Of a stretch of DNA of 64,000 bases, positions 1-12,164 are shown piece after piece. The stretch comes from Symsagittifera roscoffensis (Eukaryota > Xenacoelomorpha > Acoela > Convolutidae). The notes beneath the pieces are model-generated. The model was not told where the DNA came from. It saw only the letters and a list, made by a program, of their open reading frames with translations, and did no database searches. How positions within the stretch are numbered: the stretch's first letter is position 1; every line of letters starts with the position of its first letter. The DNA is taken from NCBI RefSeq assembly GCF_963678635.1, contig NC_087067.1, positions 52,258,233 through 52,322,232 of the forward strand, in the 5' to 3' direction. A program made the position numbers and the translations under genes.

Positions 1-1634
1 AGATCAGATCTGAAATTCAACCGTAATTTGTTATTCTCCGATGACTTAATTGAAAATGTCACTTCCCCGTCGGCCAAACTTCCACTTAAGACTTCGTTCC
101 AGTCGTGCGTGAAAACAATTTTTCGCTCCCAATCGCTTTCATTCGCCAGAATTCCGAGAAGTCCCGAAGAAGACACAGCGACTAAGTTAGCTTCGTTTCC
201 ATCGCCAAGTTGATAGTAGAAGCAGCCGAAGTCGGGAAGTTTGGCAGCTTCTCGTATCAGGAGACTCTGTGCCTCCGATCTCTCGTAGCCGAAATAGTTT
301 CTGTGCACTCGGCATAGTTCGGATACCAGTTCGTCCTCTCCGAACCACTCAACGATGCTCTCAGAAACATAACTTCGTATCTAAACAGACGTATGAGGTA
401 TGATACTTAAAGCCCGAATTTTTTGAAGCATTAAACAGCTTAAAATGGGTGAGTAAAACAGAAAAAAGGGTCATGCAAAAATTAGGAGGGAGTGGCGGTC
501 AATAAAGATGGGACTTGCCTGCTAATGTTAGACAGTTTCAAATGGCAATGATGAACAAATAAGTTGTAAACAGATCAAAAAAGACTGACGTTTGTGTTGT
601 CTGCAGTGTGTCCAGTGTAGTCGCCGTACTCTGCCTGGAGAGCGATAGCCCCGAAGAGGATCGAATCCACCTCGGAACAGTCGAGTCTCTCACTCACAAT
701 GTCCCTTCTAGTCTGCCAGTACAACAGATGCTTAGTGCACTCACTCTTAATGCACTCCTCTCCATCTGTCTTTTCTACTGCAGATGGAGAGTTAGTTGAG
801 GGGTAGAATTTGAGGAGGAAATGGAGCTTGAAAGAGGGCACACTGCCTGACAGCCATTCTTTAGGTGCCACCTCCTGAAATATTATCTCATTCCTTCAAG
901 TTAACCTTTGAAATGCTGTTTAATTCCTCGAAGTTAACTTTATCTCTCCTGTTCTTGTTAAGTGTCCACGGAAACATAGTAAAGTAAGGATATTAGTCTG
1001 CATAATCTGTTCTAATACCGAATCATGGAATTCTGATACAATTTTGAGTTTCCAAACAAAAGATCAACAAAAAATCAAGACTCTGCGTCAGAAGCGCATT
1101 ATCTCCCAAAAACTAATTTAGTTCAGACGAGCAAAATTTCATCTTTTTGATTGATTTCATCTTAAAAATTGGCTCTTCAGAGTAGAAAGGTCATCGAAGC
1201 TTAACCCAAAATCAACGCTCAAAAAAACCTATTCTGTAACCTTAAGCACAAAAATTGGGCTCGCAATTACTCAGATGTTTGTCCGCTGATCGAACGCAAT
1301 TAGAACTCACCTTGAGTGTGTGTTTGAGATTCAAGAAGAGATACTCGTCCTTCTCATTAACCCACGCGAGGCCAAAATAAAAATGCTCGACTACATTCAA
1401 CTGCTGCACAACCACATCAAACAGTTCTTGCACCCTGTTCACCTCTGTGCACTCTAATTCAAACAGTCTCCCATTTGAAGTCTCGACAATCACCACACTG
1501 CGGTTCGAATCCGGCTCAGAAACAGACGTGGTAAGGTTTTTAAAATCAACATGTACTTTAGATTGTCGTTTCAAATTGATGTATCGAGGCTTTTTATTCT
1601 GCCAGTATTCGAACTCCGGTCCGTTTATAGACAT
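1..1634 (-). CDS. FERM-domain protein, 5' three exons (gene continues past the left edge)
   Basis: Three minus-strand exons join in phase 0: 1311-1634 (ATG at 1634), 590-874 and 1-359. The first donor is GTGAGT at 1310 and the second is GTCAGT at 589; acceptors are TTTCAG before 874 and CTGAG before 359. Exon 1 encodes the ubiquitin-like F1 lobe (NGRLFELECTEVNRVQELF, then FYFGLAW and YLFLNLKHTLK). Exon 2 encodes the start of the helical F2 lobe (KLHFLLKFYPS, HLLYWQTRRDIVSERLDCSE, ALQAEYGDY). Exon 3 has no internal start; it carries the F2/F3 boundary (CRVHRNYFGYERSEAQSLL, LPDFGCFYYQLGDG) and part of F3. The order and spacing match FERM proteins that tie membranes to the cytoskeleton, such as the 4.1/FRMD or PTPN3/4/14/21 types. 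The C-terminal part that would separate these is outside the window. Exon 3 is read by eye from an open frame and is the least certain boundary. Confidence 0.78.
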
Positions 1635-3463
1635 AGTTCTCAGTATAGTTTGTAGTTTATAGATCGGTTATAGTGTAAACATACAAAAATTTTATGAAAA
1701 CAAGGAAGTTAGCAAACTTTCAAAGCGCTTAAATAAAATGTAGAATTAAGCTTATCAATGGCAAAAAAAGGATATAAAAATGGTAAAAAAGAAACGCATA
1801 CAGTTTTAGTGTTCATTCCTTCGATGACGCAACATGACAGCAACTTATAGTCGCACAGATGGCATGTCAATATTAACGCAACTATAGAAAACGCTTCCAG
1901 CACAAACACCATTGCGAAATAACTTCAAAAAGGAAAATTCTAACAAACTGACATTGAACAAAAAAAACAGCGACTCTCAAATTTGTATCCCTTTTTTTCC
2001 CGAAAACAGCTTTCTCAAAATAAAACATAAGCAAGGGCGGAAAACAAACCATTCAAATTTATTATTCGAACTACAACATCAGATGGAAGCTTTGTATTTT
2101 TACCACAAAAAATTAATGTCGTATATAAATGTCGAGCTTCGGGCAGCACATTTAAGCTCTTTCCGTCGTGATTCCATGAAAAACCACAAATTTTTCTTGT
2201 TTTAAATGAAAATCGTGCCAGTGCTGTGTCAAATTTTTTAGTGGTGGTGTTTCGCAGATGTTATCAACCTTTTCTTTTAGTTCCACCAAATCAACTTTCT
2301 GAGCTCCGCTAAAACTCTATGAAAATGCTATTTGGACAAATAAATCCACGCCGTAAAAAAGTTTTTTTTTCAACACAAAAAAAAAACAGGCCAGAAATGA
2401 CATTGCAGGGAAACTTTTGAAACGTGTGGGTAAAAAAATAGGTTTTTTCGGCGCGCGCTCCCCAACAAATTAAGTTTGTATTGGTGCCAAAGGCGCCTTT
2501 GGAAAATCTTTAAGGTTGGTCGACAACAATTAAGTTTGGCAACATAGTACAAAAGGAAAGAACCTTTGAAGAAGTTTAGCAACTGGATTTGAAAGAGGAA
2601 TGGTTGCTCCCCCCACCCCAGCCCCCACACTTCTGCACGCTACTGGACCAGAAATTGAAAGACTTTCCTGCAACTTGAATATATCACTTTAAACAAATGA
2701 AGTGAGTCGAGAAAGCAGTATCTTTTCTCTTAAAAGAGGTTCCTATATACTATTTACAGAACTATAAATAATGTTTTTGGTTTGTTTTTCCAAAAACTCG
2801 GATTCAAAAACAAACATTTGAGTGAGCGAAAACCCAAGTCAAAACTCGAAGTAACTTTTCTGAGATTCAAATCATGATTGACATTAAGTACTCTTGCAAT
2901 TAGCAAGTGTTATCAATCCAAGTATTAAATGTTTTCTAGTAAGCGGTGAGAGGAACTTAGCATAGTAGAAACGCGTTCACGTTTAGAACGTCGGATAGTG
3001 TAAGTGACCCATTCCATGGCAATGAGAGTAACTGAAGACGAGCTCTCATTTGACCTCTAGCTTCAGGTCTTTCACCGACTGACAACTTCGGCTGGCATAG
3101 AGATACTAGAAGAAAGTTCTTGAAAGTACACAAAAAACGGCCGAGTCGCGCAAAAAAAATGTCGCTCATAAAACTCAGTCTGGAATGAGGGGTAATATGA
3201 AAAAGGTACTTTGATTAGACAGGCCAGAAAGCTGTTCATAGATCTTTTGCGCAATAAATTATGTCTAACCGAAACACTTCTTGGGCGATTCCAGCTTTAT
3301 TATCATTCTACAGCGGGCATCTGCTGATAATTTTAAAATTTCAAAAATTATCTTTAATAAAAAATATTATCGTTACAGGTAGCTGTTCACATTAAAAATA
3401 ACGAGGAATTATTTGTTATATTTCGCGTTTTTTAAACCAATATCGGCAAGTTTGATAAGCGTT
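1635..3463. other. Intergenic stretch between the FERM gene start and the BEL element
   Basis: No convincing gene. Short open frames here are AT-rich and lack family motifs. One fragment of the CAGGGGCGGAT MITE family lies around 2440-2550. A degenerate palindromic motif (TTGCAATTAGCAAG) at about 2893-2906 resembles the hairpins that end other repeats in this window. Confidence 0.5.
2440..2550 (-). repeat. Fragment of the CAGGGGCGGAT hAT-like MITE family
   Basis: The stretch GGCGCGCGCTCCCC, then TTGGTGCCAAAGGCGCC, then a GGTCGACAACAA segment, matches on the opposite strand the interior of the full element at 23362-23713 and the copies near 24100, 30150 and 31000. Neither terminal inverted repeat is visible, so this is a truncated copy. 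Confidence 0.6.
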
Positions 3464-3665
3464 TGTTGAAGCCTAAAAAAGACATCTCAGCTTTCTACTT
3501 GAACTAAATCTACGATTGAACTGATTTACTTATTTAAAACCGCATTTAACAAAAATCAATTGACTTCTATCTATAACTCATGAAATAATTTACACTCTTT
3601 GCGAATCACTAGTTTTATTCAGTCGGATTGGTGATTTTTCGTTTCCCAACTTTTGCTGCACAACA
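3464..3665 (+). repeat. 5' LTR of the BEL/Pao element
   Basis: 202 bp, starts TGTTGAAGCC and ends GCACAACA. It is the same length as the copy at 9857-10058, and I see one difference between them. Confidence 0.93.
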
Positions 3666-6600
3666 TTTTTGGTGCAACGCGACTCACGAACGAACCAAAG
3701 ATTAGAAACAAAGAGGAAAGTTAAAAATGTCATCACCTGCTAGTGACATGAGCAACGTGACGCTCACTCTTCCTGCTTTGAAGCGATCAAGAAGTGCTAA
3801 CATCGGTGTCATTACCCGATCGGAAAATGCCGTCTCAGCAATCTTCAACAAAGAGGCATCTGCTCTAACCTACAAGGAAATTGGAACTCTCAAGGCCAAT
3901 CTCACGATGTGCGAACAAAAAAAAGGAACTGGAAGAGCTTAATCAGCAAATTTCAAATGTTCTAAACGATGATGAAGATGCAGTTGAAGTTGAATTGGAA
4001 GAAGCTGAGAAAATCTACCTTCAAGTAGATTGTTTGATGTAAATGATCACAACTATGTTAGATGACCGAGGAAAAAATTCAACTGAATCGGTCAAAGATG
4101 AAGACAGCGCAAGCGGAACAGGATCCTACAAATCCACTTCCCAACGTGGTGCTGGCCGAAACCAAGATACTTGCCTGAAGTTGCCGAAACTGAATTCGCC
4201 AACATTTAGCGGAAGGTATGATCAATGGCTACCTTTCTTAGATTCCTTTGATGGAGCAGTTCACTCAAATACAGCGCTGTCTGATGTTCAGAAACTGCAA
4301 TACCTAAAGGGTGCCCTCAAGGATGAACCGTTTCGTTTGCTATCCTACTTGCCTACTACAAACGCGAACTACTCAGTCGCAAGGGAACTTCTAAAGGATC
4401 GATATGCTGATGTCAAGATGATCTCACACGCTCACTTGGAAGCAATTTTTGAATTCACTCCAATGAAGCATGAGTCATCCGCTGCAATACGTCACTTGAT
4501 TAATACCTACACGGAAAACACGATGACACTGACAGGACTTGGACTAAAAATTGAACAATGCGATTTGATCTGGGTTCACGTTTTGGCCTAGAAATTAGAT
4601 CCTGAAACTAGAAGACAATGGGAACTATCCTGCGCGGGAAGTGACGTGCCAAAAATCAAACAGATGAAGAAGTTCTTGGAGGAACGATCTCGCGCCCTAG
4701 AAGCTACGAAGGACCTCCAGTTACCTTCAATTCATAGAAAAAATCATCAAGGAAATTCAGACCAATCTGGAAACTCTAAGAGAGATGACAAGGTACAGAC
4801 ATACCACACAAACTCTGTTAAGACGATCATCTGCCCATGCTGCAGTGGTGATCACCGCGTGTATCAATGCACATAATTTCAGGAAATGTCTATTTCCAAT
4901 AGAAGACAAGAAGCCAAATCAAAGCGATTATGCTTCAATTGCCTGTCCCTTGGACACCAAAATCATGAGTGCAAGTCGAAGTCAACGTGCCAAACCTGTC
5001 GAAAGGGTCATCACTCGTTACTTCACATCCATACAGACCCAAACAAGCAACCGGGACCTGAAAATAAGTTTGCGGGTCACGGGGGTACTACCAGTGCTAC
5101 TACCATACTGGGAACTGTACTAATTGAGGTGAAAACTGCAAATGGCGGTTATCACAATTGTCGAGCCTTACTGGACAGCGGATCTGAATGCAGTTTCGTT
5201 ACAACCAGCTGTGCTAACCGACTCAAGCTACCAATCAAGAAATTGACTCTTCAAATAACTCGAGTTGGCGGAGGAGCAAAAACTGTGAAATCTGGTTCTG
5301 TCAATCTGGAAACAAAGGATTCTCAGAATCAATCTCTACATATTGAAGCCTTCACTCTTCAAAAACTTTCTGGCTACCTGCCCAGAGAACGGATGAATAT
5401 ACCGAACAGTTTGGATATCACACGTCTTAAGCTCTCGGACCCAGACTTTGATAAACCAAAGGAAATCGATATAATCCTAGGCTGTGATGTCTACAACGAC
5501 ATTGTTGGCTGCGAAAAGATTAAGCTTACAGACAAGCTTTATGCACGTGAGACTCTATTTGGTTGGATGATTAGCGGCAAAACACCCGGTCCTCCAACAA
5601 CCTTCTTCAAGTCATTTCATGTGTCTATTGGCGATAGTCTAAGGAAATTTTGGGAATTAGAAGAAATTCCTGATTTCAAAAAGACGACAACAGAAGAAGA
5701 TCGATGTGAATCTCACTTTAAGGAAACAACCATAGTACAAAATGGACAATTCACCGTGCAGCTGCCTTTCAAGCCCAATAGTCAACTTGGCGACAGTTTA
5801 GCACAAGCAAAACGCAGATTCAATTATCTCGAGCGACGACTGGAACAGAATCCAGAACTAAAAGATCGCTATACCGCATTCATAGACGAATTTCTCGATA
5901 TGGGGCCTATGGAGTACATACCACCTGGAGAAATCGAAAAGCCAGTTGATAGCGTATATTATCTGCCACTTCACTGCGTTTTCAAGGAAGATTCTACTAC
6001 CACAAAGCTACGTGTAGTTTTCGACGGATCTGCAACAACATCAACCGGACAATCACTCAACGACACTTTGATGGTTAATTCCACGGTACAAGACGACCTC
6101 TACTCGATAATCATGCGCTTCAGGTTCTACCCAATTGCTTTATCAGCAGATATCGCAAAAATGTACCGACAAGTTGCTCTAGAGGACAAATCGAAGGATT
6201 TCCATCGCATACTTTGGAGATCAAATAAATCGGATGAAATCAAGCATCTCAGGATGACACGTGTTACATATGGAATAGCTTCGTCAGCTTTCCAGTCAAC
6301 AAGATGCCTCAATGAAGTAGCAGATCAATCTAAGAACCCAATGATCAAAGAAAGTCTCAAAAATTGTTTCTATGTAGACGACTTTCTTGGTGGCGCTAAT
6401 GATAAGCATGAAGCAGAAAGATTCATCTCTGATTTATGCGAAGAGCTGAACTCTCATGCATTTCCTCTACGAAAATGGACTTCAAGCAATGCTAAAATAA
6501 TTGAAGGATTGCCAGAACATCTCCGCGAAAAATCGGATGTGCTGGAACTTTTCTCTGACGAATACAAAATCAAGGCGCTAGGAGTCAGTTGGAAGCCCAA

Positions 6601-9385
6601 TAAGGACATCTTTTGTTTTTCAACTGCCTTACCAGAGCTAAAACTGCTTACAAAGAGGACTCTTCTGTCCACAATTTCAAAATTGTTTGATCCGATGGGA
6701 TGGCTAGCTCCATTCATCATCAATTTCAAAAGTCTCATGCAATAGCTATGGGTCCAAGGTTTTGATTGGGATTCTGAAGTCAATCAGAAATCCAAGGAAA
6801 AATGGTATGAGCTCACCGGAACTTTGCCTTAACTACTGGAACTACAGATACCAAGATCTATGAGCTCACATCCAAGAAAGGAGGTTCAACTTCACGTAGT
6901 CTGTGATGCTTCCGAAAAAGCATATGCAGCCGCAATCTATGCAAAAATTACCAATGATGATGGCAAAACTTTTGCGTATCTACTGACCTCCAAAACAAAG
7001 GTTGCTCCGGTCAAAGCAATCTCTGTTCCCAAATTAGAGCTCTGCGGTGCAAGTTTAGCTACCAAATTTCTTAAATCAGTTCATTCAATTTTGAGGAAAA
7101 TAAATCTCAAGATAACTTCACACGCCTGGACTGATTCAACAATTGTCTTGCAAAGGCTTGCTCAACTTCCAAGAACGTGGAACACTTTTGTTGCAAACAG
7201 AGTTTCACAAATACAAGAGACCCTACCCAGAAGTGATTGGAAACACGTGCCAACAGCAGTAAATCCAGCTGATTTAGCCTCTCGTGGTGTATTAGCTGAC
7301 ACATTAATATCTTCCTCACTCTGGTGGAATGGACCAGATTGGCTGACCAAGGATGAAAGGCACTGGCCCAACCTACTACCATCTCTAGTTGAAGCACCTG
7401 AAAAACGAACCGTCAAAGCCAAGACTAATGCAGAAAGTGAACAAATTCGAACTGTTCTCGCAAATCATGCTCAAAACGAAGAAATGACGGATGGAATTTT
7501 TCGTTTAAAGGATCACAGCACTTGGAACAAGACAGTACGCATCGCATGCTATGTACTATCATTTGTTCAACATCTTTAGCATAGAATATCGACAAACTAT
7601 CGGAAGCGGCTCAGATCTAAGCGGACATCTGATGTACAACTTGAAGAAGATTGTCTTAGTCCTAAAAATAGAATCATGGCAAAAATGTTAATTCTTCGTT
7701 TAGACCAAGAAATACACTTCAAATCAGAGCTAAATTGTCTGAAGGTGATAAGGGAGCTGAGTAAAACATCGAAACTACTCAATCTTAGTCCGTTTTTCGA
7801 CAAGGATTACGATCTACTAAGAGTTGGAGGCAGACTTTCACAATCAAACTATCCAACAGACAAGAAGTTTCCAATACTCGTTTCGAAAAAATCTGATTTA
7901 GTATCCCTACTCTTCATGGCGGGGGGCAATTAGTACTGAACACAATGAGAGAGGAAATTTGGATAATCGGAGGCCGTGATCTAGTTCGACAGTTCATTAG
8001 AAGATGCATGAGATGTGTCCGATTTAGTCAGCAACCTACTTCTCAATTCATGGCTGATCTTCCTAGAGAAAAAATAACACCCGCAAAACCATTTGCTCAA
8101 TGTGGAATAGACTTTGCTGGTCCCTTTGAAATTAAGGAAGCAGGGGTCTCAAAAATTTATGTTGCCGTCTTTGTTTGTCTCGCGACAAAAGCTATTCATT
8201 TGGAAATGGTTACTCGTCTAACCGAAGAAGCATGCATTCTTTCATTGAAACGATTTACTGCACGCCGTGGCAAACCTGAGAAGATCTTAAGTGACAATGG
8301 AAGCAATTTTATCGGGGCTCGAAATGATCTGATCAAAATCAAGGAACTGCTCGACAAAAATGGAACGGACAAATCAGTTGTTAGTTTCGTCAATAGCCAA
8401 GGAACTGAATACGTCACCATCCCTCCTCGTGCTCCTCACTTCGGAGGACTCTGGGAAGCAGCTGTAAAAAGTATGAAGAGACATATGCGAAAAGTTATAG
8501 GACTGCAACGTCTCAGTTTTGAAGAATTTCTTACAATTCTTAATCAAATTGAAGCTGTCTTAAACTCACGACCATTGTATCCAATGTCAAGTGATCCTAA
8601 CGACCCAACTCCGCTGACACCCGCTCATTTTCTGATAGGGGAATCATTGCTAACTCTTCCCTCTGCTGACATCCAAGTTTCAACCAATGTACGATATCGA
8701 CTATTACAGAATATGATCAAGGATTTCTGGAAAGTTTGGAAAACGGATTACCTCATAACGCTATAAATACGGAAAAAATGGTTCACGGATGGCCCAGAAT
8801 TTAAAGTTGGCAACCTAGTCCTACTTGCCGAAGACAGTGAACGACCGCTAGAATGGAAAACTGGACGAATCATAGAAGTTTATCCTGGAAATGACTCGAT
8901 TGTTCGAGTGGTAAAAGTGAAGACCACAACTGGTGAATACATACGCCCAGTCGCGAAGCTGCGGAAGCTACCAGTATAGCAACCAAGTCATATCTAATGT
9001 GCAGTTCATTTAAAACAAGAACTTTATAGTGCTAAAAATTGCAAAAATATCAAAAATGTGCAGTTTTCAAATTTTAAGTGGTAGTACCCCCATGACCCTT
9101 TTGAAAGTAGGAACCTAAATTACCCCCTATGCAATGCATTATGGTCTGAATCGTTCATATTGACCTTTTTCATGTAAATTCCCAATGTTTTAAATTCCCA
9201 GCATTAAAATTCGTTTGAGGTTGTACCCTCATGACCCAAAATGTAATTATTGTCTGAAAACAGCTAGGACAAACTTTCGCTCATGACTCGTACCGTTAAT
9301 ACTTCACTTGTATACTCCTTACTTATGGTGCAGTCACATTTAGTTCATTTATTGAATAATTGTTTACATAATTACCGTTGAACAG

Positions 9386-9814
9386 TCATTCGCTGTCATG
9401 CGATTCGCTGTCATCTGGTCCTATTCGCTTGTTGACCCTGCAGTGTCGCTGGCAGCGCTTCCACGCAGATGCTACCAAGGAAACTCGAGTTTGCATCTCC
9501 GCATAGTACATGCAGCAGACCCTCTCTTCGTCGCAGAGAAACAGAACTGCATGGCACCACGCATATGGAAGATACAAACTTTTCCCCTTCTCAAGAACAC
9601 CATAGCGGACCAGTTTCTTCTGCTGAGAACCAAGGTTCCTCAGATACTTAGCAGCATCGAAGAAACCCTGCAGGTCCTCCCGGTCGACAGCGCCCCGCCT
9701 ACTGGACATTCGCACCTCGCCATGTGGAGGCAGACGTGGTGCTCTACCCGACTCCGCCCTACTCTTCCTCTCCTTCGTCTCATACACTGTAAATGGGTAG
9801 TCATATCCAGACAT
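9386..9814 (-). CDS. Antisense open reading frame between the integrase and 3' LTR of the BEL element
   Basis: A 142-codon frame on the strand opposite to pol, starting 43 bp inside the 3' LTR. It begins MSGYDYPFTVYETKERKSR and is rich in Arg, Lys and Cys (DEERVCCMYYAEM, ASAWKRCQRHCRVNKR). The DNA here is clearly more GC-rich than its AT-rich surroundings, which makes a chance frame less likely. A pyrimidine-AG stretch just upstream of the ATG could be a splice acceptor. I recognise no domain. A plus-strand frame overlaps nearly the same span but reads with less protein-like composition. It could be an accessory antisense gene of the element, a captured host exon, or chance. Confidence 0.35.
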   Translation of the reverse strand: MSGYDYPFTVYETKERKSRAESGRAPRLPPHGEVRMSSRRGAVDREDLQGFFDAAKYLRNLGSQQKKLVRYGVLEKGKSLYLPYAWCHAVLFLCDEERVCCMYYAEMQTRVSLVASAWKRCQRHCRVNKRIGPDDSESHDSE

Positions 9815-9856
9815 AATAACGATCTGAAAATTGAAGACACTTCAAGGGAGGCGGAA

Positions 9857-10058
9857 TGTTGAAGCCTAAAAAAGACATCTCAGCTTTCTACTTGAACTAA
9901 ATCTACGATTGAACTGATTTACTTATTTAAAACCGCATTTAACAAAAATCAATTGACTTCTATCTATAACTCATGAAATAATTTACACTCTTTGCGAATC
10001 ACTAGGTTTATTCAGTCGGATTGGTGATTTTTCGTTTCCCAACTTTTGCTGCACAACA
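9857..10058 (+). repeat. 3' LTR of the BEL/Pao element
   Basis: 202 bp, same ends as the 5' LTR, preceded by a purine-rich tract and followed by the GCGTT target duplication. Confidence 0.93.
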
Positions 10059-10063
10059 GCGTT

Positions 10064-10933
10064 TTCATGTTCCGACTTAAGCGTTTTCGGCAAAACCAAC
10101 GTGACCTTTTTATATTTTTAAATTAAAGTATCCTAATACTTGAGACAGATGCATCAGAGAAACTAAATTTTTAACGGATTTGATTAATCTAATGAGGTAT
10201 TGACTTTATTTTTTGAGCTTTTTTACCTCCAGAATTATATTGTTATAAAAATTTTACACATATATTTATTTTATTATTGTTAAGTGCATCTGAAAAATTA
10301 GGTCACAGTTTAAGTCAGAAATCATCAAAAGCTGGGAGTCTAGCTTAGAAAAAATGTAAATTAGTTAACCATAATCCCTTTGAAACATTTTGTTGAGAAA
10401 CTTTTTTTTTACTTTTTTCTACTTCCAGCTATTTGATGATTCATTTTTTGTACCTAATGTGTCCAATTTAAAGCTAAATCAGCAACAAGTTCGATACACT
10501 TGGTGTGAAAGTTTTATGCATGTTTGACCAATGTAAGTCTGGTTCAATTTATGAAGGTCTTGTTCGACTCCAGTGAGGTAAACTTGGTAAACAGCGGCTG
10601 CTATTGAAAATGTCATTATCAGACATGATTGTGCGGCGAATAGAAAAACTAACATAGGTAGCTCTCCACAAAATGATTTAGAAGGTCCAATTAATGGTGA
10701 CCCAGTTGCAGCAAAAGCTTTGCAGTTAGTTTTATTTAAAATCAAAATATGTAATGGATATTGGTGTTTCTCTTTTATTCCCAACACCTGTGAATTGTAG
10801 TTGTTTCACCATTTGTTGATGAAGTATTGGAGTGCCATTAGAACGAGAAAAATCAAAAAATCATCAGAGGGAGTCGGAAAAACTGAGACAGTTCTGGGAG
10901 GTAGACGCGCCAACGATCACGAGTAAAATGGGC
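10064..10933. other. Spacer between the BEL and gypsy elements
   Basis: AT-rich DNA without a recognisable gene. The last 100 bases before 10934 hold an open plus-strand stretch rich in Lys and Glu codons. It may be the left part of the older plus-strand gypsy relic seen at 17034, but this is weak. Confidence 0.4.
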
Positions 10934-11135
10934 TGTTAAAAACGTTAATTGTTCAGTATGTAAATTCCAAAAGATAATCAACTTGATCTCACAAAGTTAA
11001 CAATAAGAATGACACTAAAGGTTAACCAAGGGTGACAGACTATGCCAAGGACAGCAACTGCTAACAGACTAATTAGCACCACGATTGACAGTTGATTGAT
11101 GGCTGTAAGTTGAACTAAATGAACACTATATGACA
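10934..11135 (-). repeat. 3' LTR of the gypsy element
   Basis: 202 bp, about 92% identical by eye to 16824-17033, with the polypurine tract immediately inside it on the element strand. Confidence 0.85.
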
Positions 11136-11348
11136 CTTCCCCTTCAAAAGATGAAACTTTAAATGACTGAAAAATTTGACTACTGGATGTTGGTTCTAAG
11201 TTATTGCTGAAGAAAATTACTGGCTGAAACGTTTTGAAGATACTTAACAAATTTACTAACAACGGATTTTTAGCAAGTAAAGGATCACTTAGTGGTGATA
11301 AACGTTTTGAGTTTTTAGTCCAATAATGACCAACCCTCTCCCTGGGCT

Positions 11349-12164
11349 TTAAATAGTTTTGTTTTTCAGTTTAAGTTTCTGAGTTACTTTTCCCCACTCT
11401 TTGTCATTCTTGCTGATGAAATAGATCATCACCCCTCCCATCTTTGTCACGTCTGTTCTTTTTCTCCCGCTCCTTTTCGATGCTGTCTCGTCCTGACTAT
11501 CTTCTCGAGTGCTATACGATAACAGCCTGGCCTTTCGTGTTGTTCTCTTCTTCTTTTCCGTGGGTACCGACAATGTTTGGTCCCCTGGATGCGACAATGT
11601 TGGGTCCCCTGGATTTCTTTCCATTTCGCCGCCTAGTGCCGGGATCGTATCCTGATCGCTTCCGGTGTCTGGTACTGGATTGGTTGCTGGTTGTTCGCTC
11701 GCTTGTGCTGATCCTGCTTGTGCCTCCGCGGGTGTTTGAACTGTCCGTTTGACCGAGATAATCGGTAGATCCTCACTGTCCTCCGATTCGGAACCACTGT
11801 TTTCGAATCGGCGCCCGGTTTGCTTCCGCTGTTTTTCGGTAGCTGCTTTTTTTGTTGCCCGCTCTTTCACTTTGCGCGGAGTCGGTGGTGGTAGGACCGC
11901 TTGTAGTAAGGCCGCTTTTGAATTCTTCGATTTTGGCTTCATGGCCACACCCAATTTTCTAAGAACAACCCTGTTATTTAAAGTTAACGTATGAGCCTTT
12001 TCTGCTTCGACTTTAGAACGAAGTTGTTCATACCTTTTCAGATTCCGGTTTCCGGTTTGCTGGAATAACAATCCAAAGGGTCCCGGTTGTCCGCTCGTGC
12101 CTGCGGATTTCAGTACGGACGGTTCGTCGTCCTGATTTTCCGTTTGCTCATTTGTCAGCTTCAT
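11349..12164 (-). CDS. Extra 3' open frame of the gypsy element
   Basis: A 271-codon frame whose ATG overlaps the end of the integrase frame by four bases (12161-12164). The product is highly charged and low in hydrophobic residues: acidic and Ser-rich patches (SGSESEDSEDLP), many Lys/Arg runs (EKKKRTTRKARL) and a Gln/Ala/Pro-rich centre. It looks disordered. The position after integrase is where some gypsy lineages carry an envelope gene, but no signal peptide or membrane segment is visible, so it does not look like one. It may be an integrase C-terminal extension or a DNA/RNA-binding accessory protein. I do not recognise a family. Confidence 0.45.
   Translation of the reverse strand: MKLTNEQTENQDDEPSVLKSAGTSGQPGPFGLLFQQTGNRNLKRYEQLRSKVEAEKAHTLTLNNRVVLRKLGVAMKPKSKNSKAALLQAVLPPPTPRKVKERATKKAATEKQRKQTGRRFENSGSESEDSEDLPIISVKRTVQTPAEAQAGSAQASEQPATNPVPDTGSDQDTIPALGGEMERNPGDPTLSHPGDQTLSVPTEKKKRTTRKARLLSYSTREDSQDETASKRSGRKRTDVTKMGGVMIYFISKNDKEWGKVTQKLKLKNKTI

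Larger units (their letters stand above)
3464..10058 (+). mobile_element. BEL/Pao LTR retrotransposon, young insertion but broken
   Basis: Two 202-bp LTRs (TG...CA) bound a 6.6-kb element, flanked by the 5-bp duplication GCGTT at 3459-3463 and 10059-10063, a normal size for this family. Parts in order: a gag-like region at about 3.7-4.9 kb with a Pao-type capsid stretch; CCHC-type zinc knuckles near 4.95 kb; an aspartic protease (LLDSGSECSFV) near 5.17 kb; a reverse transcriptase with YVDD at about 6.4 kb; an RNase H region at about 6.9-7.5 kb; an integrase at about 7.7-9.0 kb (IDFAGP, then SDNGSNF) with the Pao-type C-terminal domain. A purine-rich tract (AAGGGAGGCGGAA) abuts the 3' LTR, and a TGG-led primer-site-like stretch follows the 5' LTR. 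The body carries about six to eight breaks, so it is a fossil, although its LTRs differ at about one position. Confidence 0.92.

Noticed and set aside
9398-9862. Plus-strand frame of 154 codons near the BEL 3' LTR
   Set aside because: It overlaps the antisense frame and runs into the purine tract next to the LTR. Its composition is less protein-like, so it is more likely the shadow.
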